This document shows positions 1 through 6,908 of a stretch of 8,063 bases of DNA, in pieces. The stretch's first letter is position 1, and each line of letters opens with the position of its first letter. The stretch spans positions 1 to 8,063 of the forward strand of contig JAFZGR010000170.1 in assembly GCA_017555325.1 (NCBI GenBank). The letters run 5' to 3'. This DNA is from Alphaproteobacteria bacterium (GTDB lineage Bacteria; Pseudomonadota; Alphaproteobacteria; CAAHEQ01; UBA3637). The translations under genes and the position numbers were made by a program. The notes under the pieces were generated by a model that saw nothing but the letters and a program-made list of their open reading frames with translations, ran no database searches and was not told the DNA's origin.

Positions 1-25
1 ATATAAAAAACGTATATAATTAAAT

Positions 26-54
26 TTGACAAAAACAGTTTAAATTGGTATTCT
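26..54 (+). promoter_or_regulatory. Sigma70-like promoter of the first gene
   Basis: A perfect -35 box TTGACA (26-31) is followed after exactly 17 bases by TATTCT (49-54), which matches the -10 consensus at most positions. A start near base 61 would give a leader of about 22 nt that includes the AAGGA ribosome binding site at 71-75. A separate perfect TATAAT at 15-20 has no visible -35 box because the window begins there. Assignment is by motif and spacing only. Confidence 0.6.
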
Positions 55-82
55 GAAAAAAAATTAAAGAAAGGATTGATAA

Positions 83-889
83 ATGAAATCATATAAATTT
101 TTTGACATTGCCGATAACGGAAAAACAATTCGTGATAAAAAAGGAAATCTTATCTTTACTGCCAATACCGATTCAGATGTAATATGTGAAGTATTAGATA
201 ATAATGCTCCATTCTTTCAAGTAAAAGAGACCTCAAAATCTAATTCCTTTACGCAATTCTATGATGTAAATGGTTGTTCAATTCAAAGTCATTGTTCCAC
301 AGATTATAAAATAAATCAAGAAGCAGATGGAACATATCAACTGTACATCTCTTTAAATTCTGATAAAAACCTTTATGCAAAAATGTTTACATCTGCCGGT
401 AAAAATTCAACTATTCAAACAAAGAACTTTGTTATTGAAAAATTTTCACCTCAATCGGCTTTAACCGTCAGTACTTTTAAGGGTGAATTATTTGCTTTAA
501 CAGAAAATTTTGAAATTCACCCGGATGTACCGGATTACATAATTCTAAAAAATCGTTTAGGTTCAACACTTTTTGATAAAAAAGGAGAACCAATTTCCCC
601 ATTTATGAATGCCCGCATGCTTCAAATTGTAGATGAATATACATATGAAATGAAACTTTTTGAAGGAGGTGTAACAGAAAGATTATCAACACCAAAAGGA
701 AAAAGAGAAAAAGCAAAGTTTTGGCTATCTCGAATCGGACTTACTTTGGCAACTTTCGGATTACTCTATACATGCTCTGACAAATCCGAAAAACAAGAAG
801 AAAAAACATCTCACCCCAAAACAATTCAAAAGGGACAAATGCCTGTTCAAACAACGGAAAATATTCGCTATACACGAACACACGAGTAA
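83..889 (+). CDS. Uncharacterised protein with one C-terminal membrane segment
   Basis: I do not recognise this 268-residue protein. The ATG start is supported by AAGGA seven bases upstream and a good promoter. There is no N-terminal signal peptide. Residues 1-200 look like a beta-rich, mostly soluble domain. A short pattern of aromatic or charged residue, Asp, two residues, Gly, two residues, Ile recurs at about residues 17-25 (RDKKGNLIF), 60-68 (YDVNGCSIQ) and 164-172 (FDKKGEPIS), reminiscent of short beta-hairpin repeats such as WG-type repeats, but too few and degenerate to assign. A basic stretch (KGKREKAK, 205-212) precedes a single hydrophobic segment at about 213-231, followed by a polar 37-residue tail. 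By the positive-inside rule the large N-terminal domain would be cytoplasmic and the tail would lie outside the inner membrane. Cys231 ends the hydrophobic run, but LYTC is a poor lipobox and is far from the N-terminus. The gene stands alone between its own promoter and terminator. Function unknown. Confidence 0.8.
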   Translation: MKSYKFFDIADNGKTIRDKKGNLIFTANTDSDVICEVLDNNAPFFQVKETSKSNSFTQFYDVNGCSIQSHCSTDYKINQEADGTYQLYISLNSDKNLYAKMFTSAGKNSTIQTKNFVIEKFSPQSALTVSTFKGELFALTENFEIHPDVPDYIILKNRLGSTLFDKKGEPISPFMNARMLQIVDEYTYEMKLFEGGVTERLSTPKGKREKAKFWLSRIGLTLATFGLLYTCSDKSEKQEEKTSHPKTIQKGQMPVQTTENIRYTRTHE

Positions 890-902
890 TAATAACAGCA
901 TC

Positions 903-940
903 AAAATTCCTCAATTATTTGTATAATTGAGGAATTTTTT
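903..940 (+). terminator. Rho-independent terminator of the first gene
   Basis: A perfect 16-bp inverted repeat (903-918 with 923-938) encloses a TTGT loop, and the transcript runs into a U-tract (T935-T940). It lies 14 nt past the stop codon at 887-889. The stem is A/U-rich with a CCTC/GAGG core. The complementary strand has only four A before the stem, so termination mainly concerns plus-strand transcription. Confidence 0.85.
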
Positions 941-1014
941 ATGTTTTTCATATTACAAAACTCTCTAGAAATATATTTAAAAATTCAAATTTAAATTTAA
1001 TTTTAATTTATTTT

Positions 1015-1043
1015 TTGACTTTTTTTTAAAATTAAAATACAAT
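1015..1043 (+). promoter_or_regulatory. Near-consensus promoter of the ankyrin gene with an A/T-rich upstream tract
   Basis: TTGACT (1015-1020) and TACAAT (1038-1043) are each one base from consensus and are separated by exactly 17 bases. The bases at about 971-1014 are almost entirely A and T in alternating short tracts, as in UP elements that contact the RNA polymerase alpha subunit. The predicted start near 1050 gives a leader of about 24 nt. The sequence suggests strong, unregulated expression, and no operator-like inverted repeat is visible. Confidence 0.7.
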
Positions 1044-1062
1044 TTAAGTGAAGTTATAAAAT

Positions 1063-1069
1063 AAGGAGG
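1063..1069 (+). promoter_or_regulatory. Strong Shine-Dalgarno site of the ankyrin gene
   Basis: AAGGAGG lies four bases before the ATG at 1074 and is a full-length match to the 16S rRNA tail. It is clearly stronger than the AAGGA-type sites of most genes in this window and fixes the start codon. Confidence 0.8.
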
Positions 1070-1073
1070 AAAT

Positions 1074-2453
1074 ATGATAAAAACAAGTTTATTAACATGT
1101 ATCGGAATTTTGTTATGGTCGGGATTTGTATCAGCAGAATATACGAATGAGGAAAAGCAATGTGCAATATCACTTGCTGAAACAAAAGGCGGAATAGCTG
1201 CTGATTATAATTCATTTTGCAGATGCTATTTAGCAGATATTGAACCTGATTCAGAAGATTACAAAAATATCGACTATGAATACTTTAATGATGAAAAAAT
1301 AGACTGTTTTATGAAAAATGGTCCCTATCCCTTGTGGAAAGATTTGTTGTATAAATCATACATAGAAATTAGCGATTTATCCGCTATACAAGCAAAATGC
1401 ATGATTGATGTTCTAGAGCAACAAAAAGATAAGGATACACTGATTCATTTTACACAAATGCGACTACGGCTTCAGGATCAAACATCTGAATTTGAGGCAT
1501 TAAATAAGAAAATGGAAGAATCCTGTTCGGTTTATACTCTATCTTGTAGTTTATTAAAGGAAAATTTACAAAAAATAACAAATATAAATAAACCTATATA
1601 TAGTCCTTTAACATCCGAGACTGAACCACCATTAATAACTGCTTTAAAATACAAATGTAAAGATTTAATTGATAATATTTTGGCCTACAACCCAAATGTC
1701 AATATTCAATCAATTGACGAATCAACAAAAATAACAGGAACACCTTTAATTTGGGCATCAACTTGGGCTTCTGCTGATATATTAGATAAATTAATAACAC
1801 GCAATGCCGATATACATTATCAGGAGGAAAATCAAGGATATACAGCTTTAATAGTTGCTACAGAATATGACAATTTAGAAGCAGTTCAATTTCTGATTGA
1901 AAAAGGGATAGACATCAATAAACCTTTACACAATGGGGCAACGCCATTAATGTTCGCTATGCAACACAACAACAAGGAAATAATAGATCTTCTCACAAAG
2001 AAAAATGCTAAAATAAACATAAACGCAAAAAGTGAAGACGGATATGGATTTTTATCCATGTTGGCTTACTTTGGTCATACTGAATTAGTTAAACAAGTCT
2101 TAGAAATGGGTGCAGACGTTAATGAAAAAAACGATATAACAGAAGAAACACCCTTAATAACTGCTGTAGAAGCCGAGAATGAAGCCCTTGTTCAACTCTT
2201 GTTAGATAAGGGAGCAGATCCCAATCTCGGAAGCCATAGAATAGCTTATAGGCCTCACTCCGCATTAGAAATTGCTATATTAAAAAAGAATTTTAACATT
2301 ATAAAGCTCCTAATTGAACACAAAGCAACCTTAACGGATTGGGGAATCACACTTATTTCAGAATTTTATGGAAAAAATAAAAACGAATATGAAAATGAAC
2401 AAAAAATAATAGAATTATTAAAAAATAGCAATCCTAAATTAAACTTTAATTAA
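1074..2453 (+). CDS. Exported ankyrin-repeat protein with a cysteine-rich N-terminal region
   Basis: The 459-residue product starts with a Sec-type signal peptide: K3, a hydrophobic core at about 5-18, and V19-S20-A21 as the likely signal peptidase I site. The mature N-terminal part (about 22-180) has no family I recognise. It is acidic and carries Cys30, 49, 51, 78, 109, 151 and 158, which could form disulfides in the periplasm or outside the cell. From about 184 to 420 there are roughly seven ankyrin repeats, at about 184-210, 221-250, 255-284, 288-317, 323-352, 357-386 and 394-420. They show typical TPL-helix-GADxN signatures such as GYTALIVATEYDNLEAV, EMGADVNEK and DKGADPNLG. Ankyrin repeats bind protein partners, and no catalytic motif is visible. 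The gene is monocistronic, with its own promoter and a convergent terminator shared with aspS. Secreted ankyrin proteins are frequent in host-associated alphaproteobacteria, so an effector or envelope scaffold role is possible, but that is inference. Cys9 is too early in the hydrophobic core to be a lipobox. Confidence 0.88.
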   Translation: MIKTSLLTCIGILLWSGFVSAEYTNEEKQCAISLAETKGGIAADYNSFCRCYLADIEPDSEDYKNIDYEYFNDEKIDCFMKNGPYPLWKDLLYKSYIEISDLSAIQAKCMIDVLEQQKDKDTLIHFTQMRLRLQDQTSEFEALNKKMEESCSVYTLSCSLLKENLQKITNINKPIYSPLTSETEPPLITALKYKCKDLIDNILAYNPNVNIQSIDESTKITGTPLIWASTWASADILDKLITRNADIHYQEENQGYTALIVATEYDNLEAVQFLIEKGIDINKPLHNGATPLMFAMQHNNKEIIDLLTKKNAKININAKSEDGYGFLSMLAYFGHTELVKQVLEMGADVNEKNDITEETPLITAVEAENEALVQLLLDKGADPNLGSHRIAYRPHSALEIAILKKNFNIIKLLIEHKATLTDWGITLISEFYGKNKNEYENEQKIIELLKNSNPKLNFN

Positions 2454-2515
2454 TAATAAGAAAAATAAGTACACTCAAAAAAAATAATACGATTAATCTA
2501 TTTTTAATTAATTTT

Positions 2516-2523
2516 AAGGAGGA
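2516..2523 (+). other. Orphan Shine-Dalgarno-like sequence without a gene
   Basis: AAGGAGGA lies in the 192-bp gap between the ankyrin gene and aspS. No ATG, GTG or TTG follows within normal spacing. The next ATG, at 2559, opens only a three-codon frame (M-L-K-stop). The bases after it (cac-TAAAAACA) loosely resemble those after the ankyrin gene's own site (aatatga-TAAAAACA), so it may be the remains of a lost gene start or a partial duplication. Chance is also possible in purine-rich DNA. Confidence 0.4.
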
Positions 2524-2588
2524 CACTAAAAACACTATCAACAGTAATAAATTTCATAATGCTGAAGTAATAATGGTTTTCAATATAC

Positions 2589-2626
2589 AAAAAACGGCAA
2601 CTGAATTTTTTCAACTGCCGTTTTTT
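2589..2626. terminator. Bidirectional terminator between the ankyrin gene and aspS
   Basis: An 11-bp perfect stem pairs 2589-2599 with 2616-2626, including a GGCA/TGCC core. It continues after a 2x2 internal loop with a short TGAA/TTCA extension around a T-rich loop. Six A on one side and six T on the other give a U-tract in transcripts from either strand. It is 19 nt past the aspS stop codon, so it mainly serves aspS. It is also the only convincing hairpin downstream of the ankyrin gene, 135 nt past that stop. Confidence 0.85.
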
Positions 2627-2645
2627 CTAAAACATTAAAGCATTA

Positions 2646-4412
2646 TTAACGTAACTTAATATGCAATTCCCGTAATTGTTTTTCTGTCACATTTGATGGA
2701 GCTTTCATCATTAAATCAACACCTTGCTGTGTCAATGGGAAAGCAATTACTTCACGAATATAATATTCATCCGTTAATAACATAACCAATCTGTCAATAC
2801 CAAAAGCACAACCACCGTGTGGCGGAGCGCCATATTTAAAAGCATTTAGCATACCAGCAAATTTCTGTTCCACAACTTCCGGACCATAACCGGCAATTTC
2901 AAATGCCTTGTACATAATATCCGGACGGTGATTTCGGATAGCACCTGATAAAATTTCATATCCATTACAAACCATATCAAATTGATAAGCATAAATATCT
3001 AATGGATTTTTGGTTGTTAAAGCTTCCATTTCGCCTTGGGGCATTGAGAACGGATTGTGTGAAAATTCAATCGCTCCCGTCTCTTCATTTTGCTCATAGA
3101 ACGGGAAATCCGTAATCCAACAGAATTTAAATTGATTTTTATCAATCAATTGCAATTCTTCGCCTAACAACATACGAACCTGTCCCGCAAATTTAGCTGT
3201 TTTTTCACCTTTACCACAAACAAAGAAAATACTGTCACCTGTTTTGGCTCCGACTTTTTCAAACAAGGCTTGAATACGATCAGCATCTAAATTTTTGGCA
3301 ATCGGACCTTTATTTCCTTCTTCGGCAATAGAAATATACCCTAATCCACCCATACCGGCTTCTACGGCAAATCCGTTCATTTTATCAAACCAACTACGTG
3401 GACGAGCTGCTGTTCCTGTTGTTTTAATGGCACGTACAAACCCACCTGTTTCTACTTGTTTTGCAAACAAACCAAAAGATGAACCGGCAAAAATTTCGGA
3501 CACATCTTCAATAATCAAAGGATTTCTTAAATCCGGTTTATCTGTTCCGTATTTAACCATTGACGTTTTGTATGGAATTTGAATAAATGGTGTTGAAGAA
3601 ACTTCTGCATTCGGAGCAAATTCAACAAACAAATCATGAATAATCGGTTCAACCGTTGCAAAAATTTCATCTTGTGTGACAAAAGACATTTCAATATCTA
3701 ATTGATAAAATTCCCCCGGAGAACGGTCAGCCCGGGCATCTTCATCGCGGAAGCACGGCGCAATTTGAAAATATCTGTCAAAACCGGAAACCATCAGCAA
3801 TTGTTTAAATTGTTGCGGTGCTTGCGGTAAAGCATAAAATTTGCCGGCATGCAAACGGGATGGAACCAAAAAGTCACGAGCACCTTCCGGAGAGGAAGAT
3901 GTTAAAATCGGCGTTTGGAATTCATTAAAACCAGCTGCCCACATTTTTTCACGACAGGCACGAATAAAATTATTACGCAATAAAATATTGGCATGTGGTT
4001 TTTCACGACGCAAATCTAAAAATCGATATGTTAAACGATGTTCTTCGGATAAATCTTCCGTAGCTGCAACAACCTGCATCGGTAAAACATCCGCTTCGGA
4101 CAAAACTTCTGCATTTTCAACCAACACTTCAATTTCACCGGTCGGCATTTTGGAATTAACGGTTTCTTTTGTTCTTAAAATAACTTTTCCATCAATACGA
4201 ACAACCGATTCCGGATGTACTTTTTCCAACAATTCAAATGAGGTTGCCGATGTATCCAACACACACTGTGTAATGCCGTAATTATCTCGTAAATCAACAA
4301 ACAATAAATTTCCATGATCCCGTTTACGATGAACCCAACCGGATAAACGAACAATTTGCCCTTCGTCTGCTGAACGTAAAGCACCACAAGTATGTGTACG
4401 ATATTGATGCAT
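2646..4412 (-). CDS. aspS: Aspartyl-tRNA synthetase, bacterial type, probably non-discriminating
   Basis: This class II aminoacyl-tRNA synthetase charges tRNA-Asp with aspartate using ATP in the cytoplasm. The 588 residues match the usual bacterial length. In order they show an N-terminal OB-fold anticodon-binding domain (about 1-105, with [19 protein letters not shown] at 25-43), motif 1 (about 147-172, ending in [16 protein letters not shown]), motif 2 ([10 protein letters not shown], 221-230, then [11 protein letters not shown]), the bacterial GAD insertion (about 290-420), and motif 3 ([14 protein letters not shown], 533-546). His33 sits where discriminating enzymes such as that of Escherichia coli have Leu and where the non-discriminating Pseudomonas enzyme has His. 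This suggests it also makes Asp-tRNA-Asn for the GatCAB amidotransferase. That is inference, since gatCAB is not in view. The ATG at 4412 is supported by AAAGGAGA six bases upstream. It lies 96 bp downstream of the metallopeptidase gene with no clear terminator between them. Confidence 0.97.
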   Translation of the reverse strand: MHQYRTHTCGALRSADEGQIVRLSGWVHRKRDHGNLLFVDLRDNYGITQCVLDTSATSFELLEKVHPESVVRIDGKVILRTKETVNSKMPTGEIEVLVENAEVLSEADVLPMQVVAATEDLSEEHRLTYRFLDLRREKPHANILLRNNFIRACREKMWAAGFNEFQTPILTSSSPEGARDFLVPSRLHAGKFYALPQAPQQFKQLLMVSGFDRYFQIAPCFRDEDARADRSPGEFYQLDIEMSFVTQDEIFATVEPIIHDLFVEFAPNAEVSSTPFIQIPYKTSMVKYGTDKPDLRNPLIIEDVSEIFAGSSFGLFAKQVETGGFVRAIKTTGTAARPRSWFDKMNGFAVEAGMGGLGYISIAEEGNKGPIAKNLDADRIQALFEKVGAKTGDSIFFVCGKGEKTAKFAGQVRMLLGEELQLIDKNQFKFCWITDFPFYEQNEETGAIEFSHNPFSMPQGEMEALTTKNPLDIYAYQFDMVCNGYEILSGAIRNHRPDIMYKAFEIAGYGPEVVEQKFAGMLNAFKYGAPPHGGCAFGIDRLVMLLTDEYYIREVIAFPLTQQGVDLMMKAPSNVTEKQLRELHIKLR

Positions 4413-4446
4413 AAAAAATCTCCTTTACTAATAATCAACGGGAAAC

Positions 4447-4475
4447 AAAGTACCCTATTTCATTTTAAAAATCAA
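4447..4475 (-). promoter_or_regulatory. Possible promoter of aspS
   Basis: Read on the minus strand, TTGATT (4470-4475) is followed after 17 bases by TACTTT (4447-4452), a fair -35 and a poor -10. It lies in the 96-bp gap upstream of aspS. No hairpin terminator is visible there for the preceding gene, so aspS may be read from this promoter, from the upstream operon, or both. Confidence 0.3.
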
Positions 4476-4508
4476 GAATAATATCACTTTTTTATTGTTT
4501 TTTTCCGT

Positions 4509-5183
4509 TTATATCCCCAACAATCGTTGTCCTTGTTGGAAAATCAGCTGAAAATAGGCTGGAATTCCTGCCCATCCCTTTAATACATAAGCCAATAACA
4601 TCCCATACATCAACAAATTAGCCGTCGGGATAAAACAGATTGTAAAAACAGGTCCGGCAACAATAAAATCAGTTTGTTTCGGATGAATTTCAAATAGTGT
4701 TACAATAAAATGATACCCTATAAAAATACCAAATAAAATCAACCAATAATCTGGAAGTTTCGGTTCAAATTGCTGGTACATACCAAATCCCAACATTAAA
4801 GCAACAGTAAATGTAGGGAAAAAGTACGGAGCCAATGCAACTAGCCAGTTTCCTTCTCCTTCAAAGGAAAAATAACCACCGACACCCTGTTCAATATCTA
4901 GCCCTTTTGGTTTATGAAATGTTAAAACAGCAAATAGCATATGTGTTAATTCGTGTTCAGCGATAGTAAAAAAAGAACCGCTTAAATCCGGCATAATCAG
5001 AAAAAACAAAATAGTTACCCCAAACGGCAAATAAAATTCCCACAACATTTTAGCGGTCATTGATTTTTCAATTAACAACCAATCTGCCTGAAATGCAGGC
5101 ACAAGAGCAACAAGCATTAAAACAGCTATTGGCCATTTGATTAAACCTAAAAACCAATTAATTTTTTGACTGATTTTTTTCAT
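4509..5183 (-). CDS. M50-like integral membrane zinc metallopeptidase homologue
   Basis: The 224-residue product is very hydrophobic, with about six membrane segments (near residues 15-33, 50-66, 70-90, 113-134, 146-165 and 173-200). The third carries H77-E-L-T-H81, the HEXXH zinc-binding and catalytic motif of metallopeptidases placed inside a membrane helix, as in the M50 (site-2 protease-like) and M50B-like families. A GGYFSF segment follows at 102-107 and a conserved-looking AxAPYFFPT at 116-124. Asp172 in HPKQTDF is a candidate third zinc ligand before the last membrane span. Intramembrane proteolysis is inferred from the motif, and the substrate is unknown. The start at 5183 is preferred over an in-frame ATG at 5234 because AAAGGAA lies seven bases upstream and the extra 17 residues are polar. 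It overlaps the end of the DUF3108 gene by 26 nt, so translation is probably coupled and the two proteins may act together at the envelope. Confidence 0.75.
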   Translation of the reverse strand: MKKISQKINWFLGLIKWPIAVLMLVALVPAFQADWLLIEKSMTAKMLWEFYLPFGVTILFFLIMPDLSGSFFTIAEHELTHMLFAVLTFHKPKGLDIEQGVGGYFSFEGEGNWLVALAPYFFPTFTVALMLGFGMYQQFEPKLPDYWLILFGIFIGYHFIVTLFEIHPKQTDFIVAGPVFTICFIPTANLLMYGMLLAYVLKGWAGIPAYFQLIFQQGQRLLGI

Positions 5184-5862
5184 TTTTAAATTCCTTTCGG
5201 ATGATATATAATTGTCCGATAACACCCGTGTCAAAAGTGCTTAACACCAAAGAATATTCGTTTTCTTCTTTTTGCATGTATAACCACATCGGTGATATTT
5301 TTTCTTCTTGAATCCGTTTAAAAAACCATCCGCTTTTTTTGCCACCTGTAATTTTTATTCGAACGGAATAAGCCTGCCCTTCTCCCGATAAATCCGGATG
5401 AATTTGTGCCAAATTGCGTTTTCCTTCATCCGTTAACGTAACAAGCATATCCCTTTTTCCATCCGATACCTGAACGGTTTGAGTGCCACTTTTTTGTAAA
5501 CGCATTAAATAAATCAACACAGACTGATAATCAATAAAATCCTTTTTTTCAGCAAAATTCCAAATTGTTTTATCTGTTTTTTTCCCATCCGTATTTTTCA
5601 TTAACGATTCTAAAACCGTCAATTTATTCTTCTGTATTTTTCCTTTTGTGTAAAAAGCCGTTTTACTATGAATAAATAAAGATAAAATACCTTTGGTAAC
5701 CGAATTTGTCTGAATGGCATAATCGGTATCTGTCATGTCAATTATCATATCAGCAGTCAACAAATCCATACCCAAACCGGTTGCGACATATTTTGCCTGA
5801 TAATGACTTGCAAAAACGGGAATTGTAAAAAAAATTAAAAAAAATGTAAAAAAAACTTTCAT
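5158..5862 (-). CDS. DUF3108-family exported protein
   Basis: The 234-residue product has a signal peptide: K2, a Phe-rich hydrophobic core at 4-17, and V16-F17-A18 before the probable cleavage site. The mature part resembles DUF3108 proteins, periplasmic beta-rich proteins of proteobacteria with no settled function. It opens with YQAKYVATGLGMDLLTADM (21-39), has IDYQSVLIYLMRL (110-122) where relatives have a D-x-L-S-A-L type segment, then VSDGKRDMLVTLTDEG (132-147). It ends in MWLYMQ...EYSLVLSTFDTGVIGQLYIIR (192-222), the characteristic final strands. The ATG at 5862 has AAGGA seven bases upstream. It is the first gene of a minus-strand unit, and its 3' end contains the ribosome binding site and start of the metallopeptidase gene. 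Assignment is from pattern recognition and is fairly confident for family, not for function. Confidence 0.75.
   Translation of the reverse strand: MKVFFTFFLIFFTIPVFASHYQAKYVATGLGMDLLTADMIIDMTDTDYAIQTNSVTKGILSLFIHSKTAFYTKGKIQKNKLTVLESLMKNTDGKKTDKTIWNFAEKKDFIDYQSVLIYLMRLQKSGTQTVQVSDGKRDMLVTLTDEGKRNLAQIHPDLSGEGQAYSVRIKITGGKKSGWFFKRIQEEKISPMWLYMQKEENEYSLVLSTFDTGVIGQLYIIRKEFKNEKNQSKN
5191..5197 (-). promoter_or_regulatory. Ribosome binding site that sets the metallopeptidase start
   Basis: On the minus strand AAAGGAA precedes the ATG at 5183 by seven bases. It lies inside the 3' end of the DUF3108 gene. The longer alternative start at 5234 has no comparable site in front of it, so this site argues for the 224-residue protein and for translational coupling. 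Confidence 0.65.
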
Positions 5863-5884
5863 TTTAAAATCCTTTTGCTACACT
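5856..5884 (+). promoter_or_regulatory. Possible weak promoter of rmuC
   Basis: An extended -10 element, TG-C-TACACT (TG at 5876-5877, hexamer 5879-5884), lies 38 bases before the rmuC start. The -35 region (CTTTCA, 5856-5861) is poor. It would overlap the divergent minus-strand promoter, so the two could interfere. Low confidence. Confidence 0.3.
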
Positions 5885-5910
5885 ATACGAAAATTGAACA
5901 CAAATTGCAA
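5882..5910 (-). promoter_or_regulatory. Promoter of the DUF3108-metallopeptidase unit
   Basis: On the minus strand, TTGCAA (5905-5910) and TATAGT (5882-5887) are separated by exactly 17 bases. The predicted start near 5875 would leave a leader of only about 12-15 nt, barely enough to include the AAAAGGAT ribosome binding site (5869-5876). The whole divergent region to rmuC is only 59 bp. Confidence 0.5.
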
Positions 5911-6152
5911 AGGATATTTTAATGGAAATTTATTTTATTCTCGGTTTTTTAGGCATTATGACACTGTTTATTATCTTTTTAACAATTAAATTAATGCAGT
6001 TAAACCTTTCAAAAAACAATATGTCTGCCGATTTAGCACGAATGGAAGCACTCAATCGAGAAGAATCTATGCGATTAAGGCAAGAATTGGGACAATCTCT
6101 CTTGCAATTTAACGATTCTGTTCGAAAAAGTGTATCCGAACGTATTGATATG

Positions 6153-6284
6153 ATGCGAAACGAAAACACATTGAATTTAAATCAAATGCGACAGACAGTT
6201 GAAAACAAAATGGATCAAATGCGAACAGAAAACACCACAAAATTAGAGCAAATGCGTTCAACAGTTGATGAAAAACTACATGAC
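6153..6284 (+). repeat. Two imperfect 66-bp tandem units inside rmuC
   Basis: Units at 6153-6218 and 6219-6284 each encode 22 residues with the shared pattern MRxENT...QMR-x-TV-[ED]-[NE]-K at protein positions 78-99 and 100-121. The DNA is clearly similar, for example ATGCGAA at each start and a CAAATGCG block in each middle. It lies in the coiled coil, so it probably arose by internal duplication and keeps the heptad phase only approximately. Confidence 0.7.
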
Positions 6285-6902
6285 ACTTTGGAAAAACGCA
6301 TCCGTGAATCGTTTTCATTGGTTTCTGAACGCCTTGAAAAAGTACATCAGGGATTAGGTGAAATGCAATCTCTTGCTTCGGATGTCGGGGGTTTAAAACG
6401 GGTATTGACTAATGTAAAAACACGGGGAACATGGGGAGAGGTTCAACTGGGAGCCCTATTGGAACAAATGCTTTCTGCCGAACAATTTATTAAAAATGCA
6501 CATATTAAAGAAAATGTACAAGAAGTTGTAGAATATGCTGTTAAATTACCGGATGGTGATGTTTTGATTCCAATTGATTCAAAATTTCCGATTGAAGATT
6601 ATGAACGTCTGATTACTGCAACGGATAATGGAGATGTTAACGCCATTGAAAGTGCTGGAAATGAATTAGAAAAACGCATCAAATTGGAAGCAAAACGTAT
6701 AGCCGATAAATACATTTATCCCCCCAAAACAACCGATTTTGCAATTATGTTTTTACCGACGGAAGGACTGTATGCCGAAATTATGCGCCGCCCCTCTGTT
6801 GCTGCAGACATTCAAAATAAATATCGTGTATCCATTGCCGGACCCAGTACTTTGGGAGCTTTTTTAAACTCTTTACAAATGGGCTTCAGAACGCTTGCCA
6901 TT

Positions 6903-6908
6903 CAAAAC
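6903..6908 (+). other. Frameshift site in rmuC
   Basis: The sequence CAAAAC is where the RmuC reading frame changes. Upstream codons read I-Q in one frame, and from CGT at 6908 the family sequence RSGEVW continues in the -1 frame. A run of five A instead of four would make the gene continuous. The heptamer TCAAAAC does not fit a classical X-XXY-YYZ slippery site because the P-site tRNA could not re-pair well, so programmed slippage is unlikely. Confidence 0.75.

Noticed and set aside
663..671. AAGGAGGTG inside the first gene, a strong Shine-Dalgarno match
   Set aside because: It simply encodes Glu-Gly-Gly in frame, and no start codon follows at usable distance.
767..778. Internal lipobox around Cys231 of the first protein
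   Set aside because: LYTC has an unfavourable residue before the cysteine and lies over 200 residues from the start, so a plain membrane segment is more likely.
3295..3582. Plus-strand open frame opposite aspS
   Set aside because: It is antisense to the conserved catalytic part of aspS, has no ribosome binding site and no recognisable protein features.
3841..4281. Longer plus-strand open frame opposite aspS
   Set aside because: It is a shadow of the aspS reading frame. The composition is Ser/Lys/Thr-rich without domain signs, and no promoter or ribosome binding site precedes it.
4175..4438. Minus-strand open frame overlapping the aspS start
   Set aside because: It is out of frame with the certain aspS coding sequence and its start lies upstream of the real aspS ribosome binding site.
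5184..5234. Upstream ATG giving a 241-residue metallopeptidase
   Set aside because: The added 17 residues are polar and lie inside the DUF3108 coding region, while the ATG at 5183 has a good ribosome binding site.
5930..6318. Two minus-strand open frames opposite the 5' part of rmuC
   Set aside because: They lie antisense to the RmuC coiled-coil region and have no ribosome binding site. Their Cys/Phe-rich content is what antisense of coiled-coil codons gives.
6902..6908. Programmed -1 frameshift in rmuC
   Set aside because: The heptamer TCAAAAC does not allow both tRNAs to re-pair, no obvious stimulatory hairpin follows, and RmuC is not known to use frameshifting.
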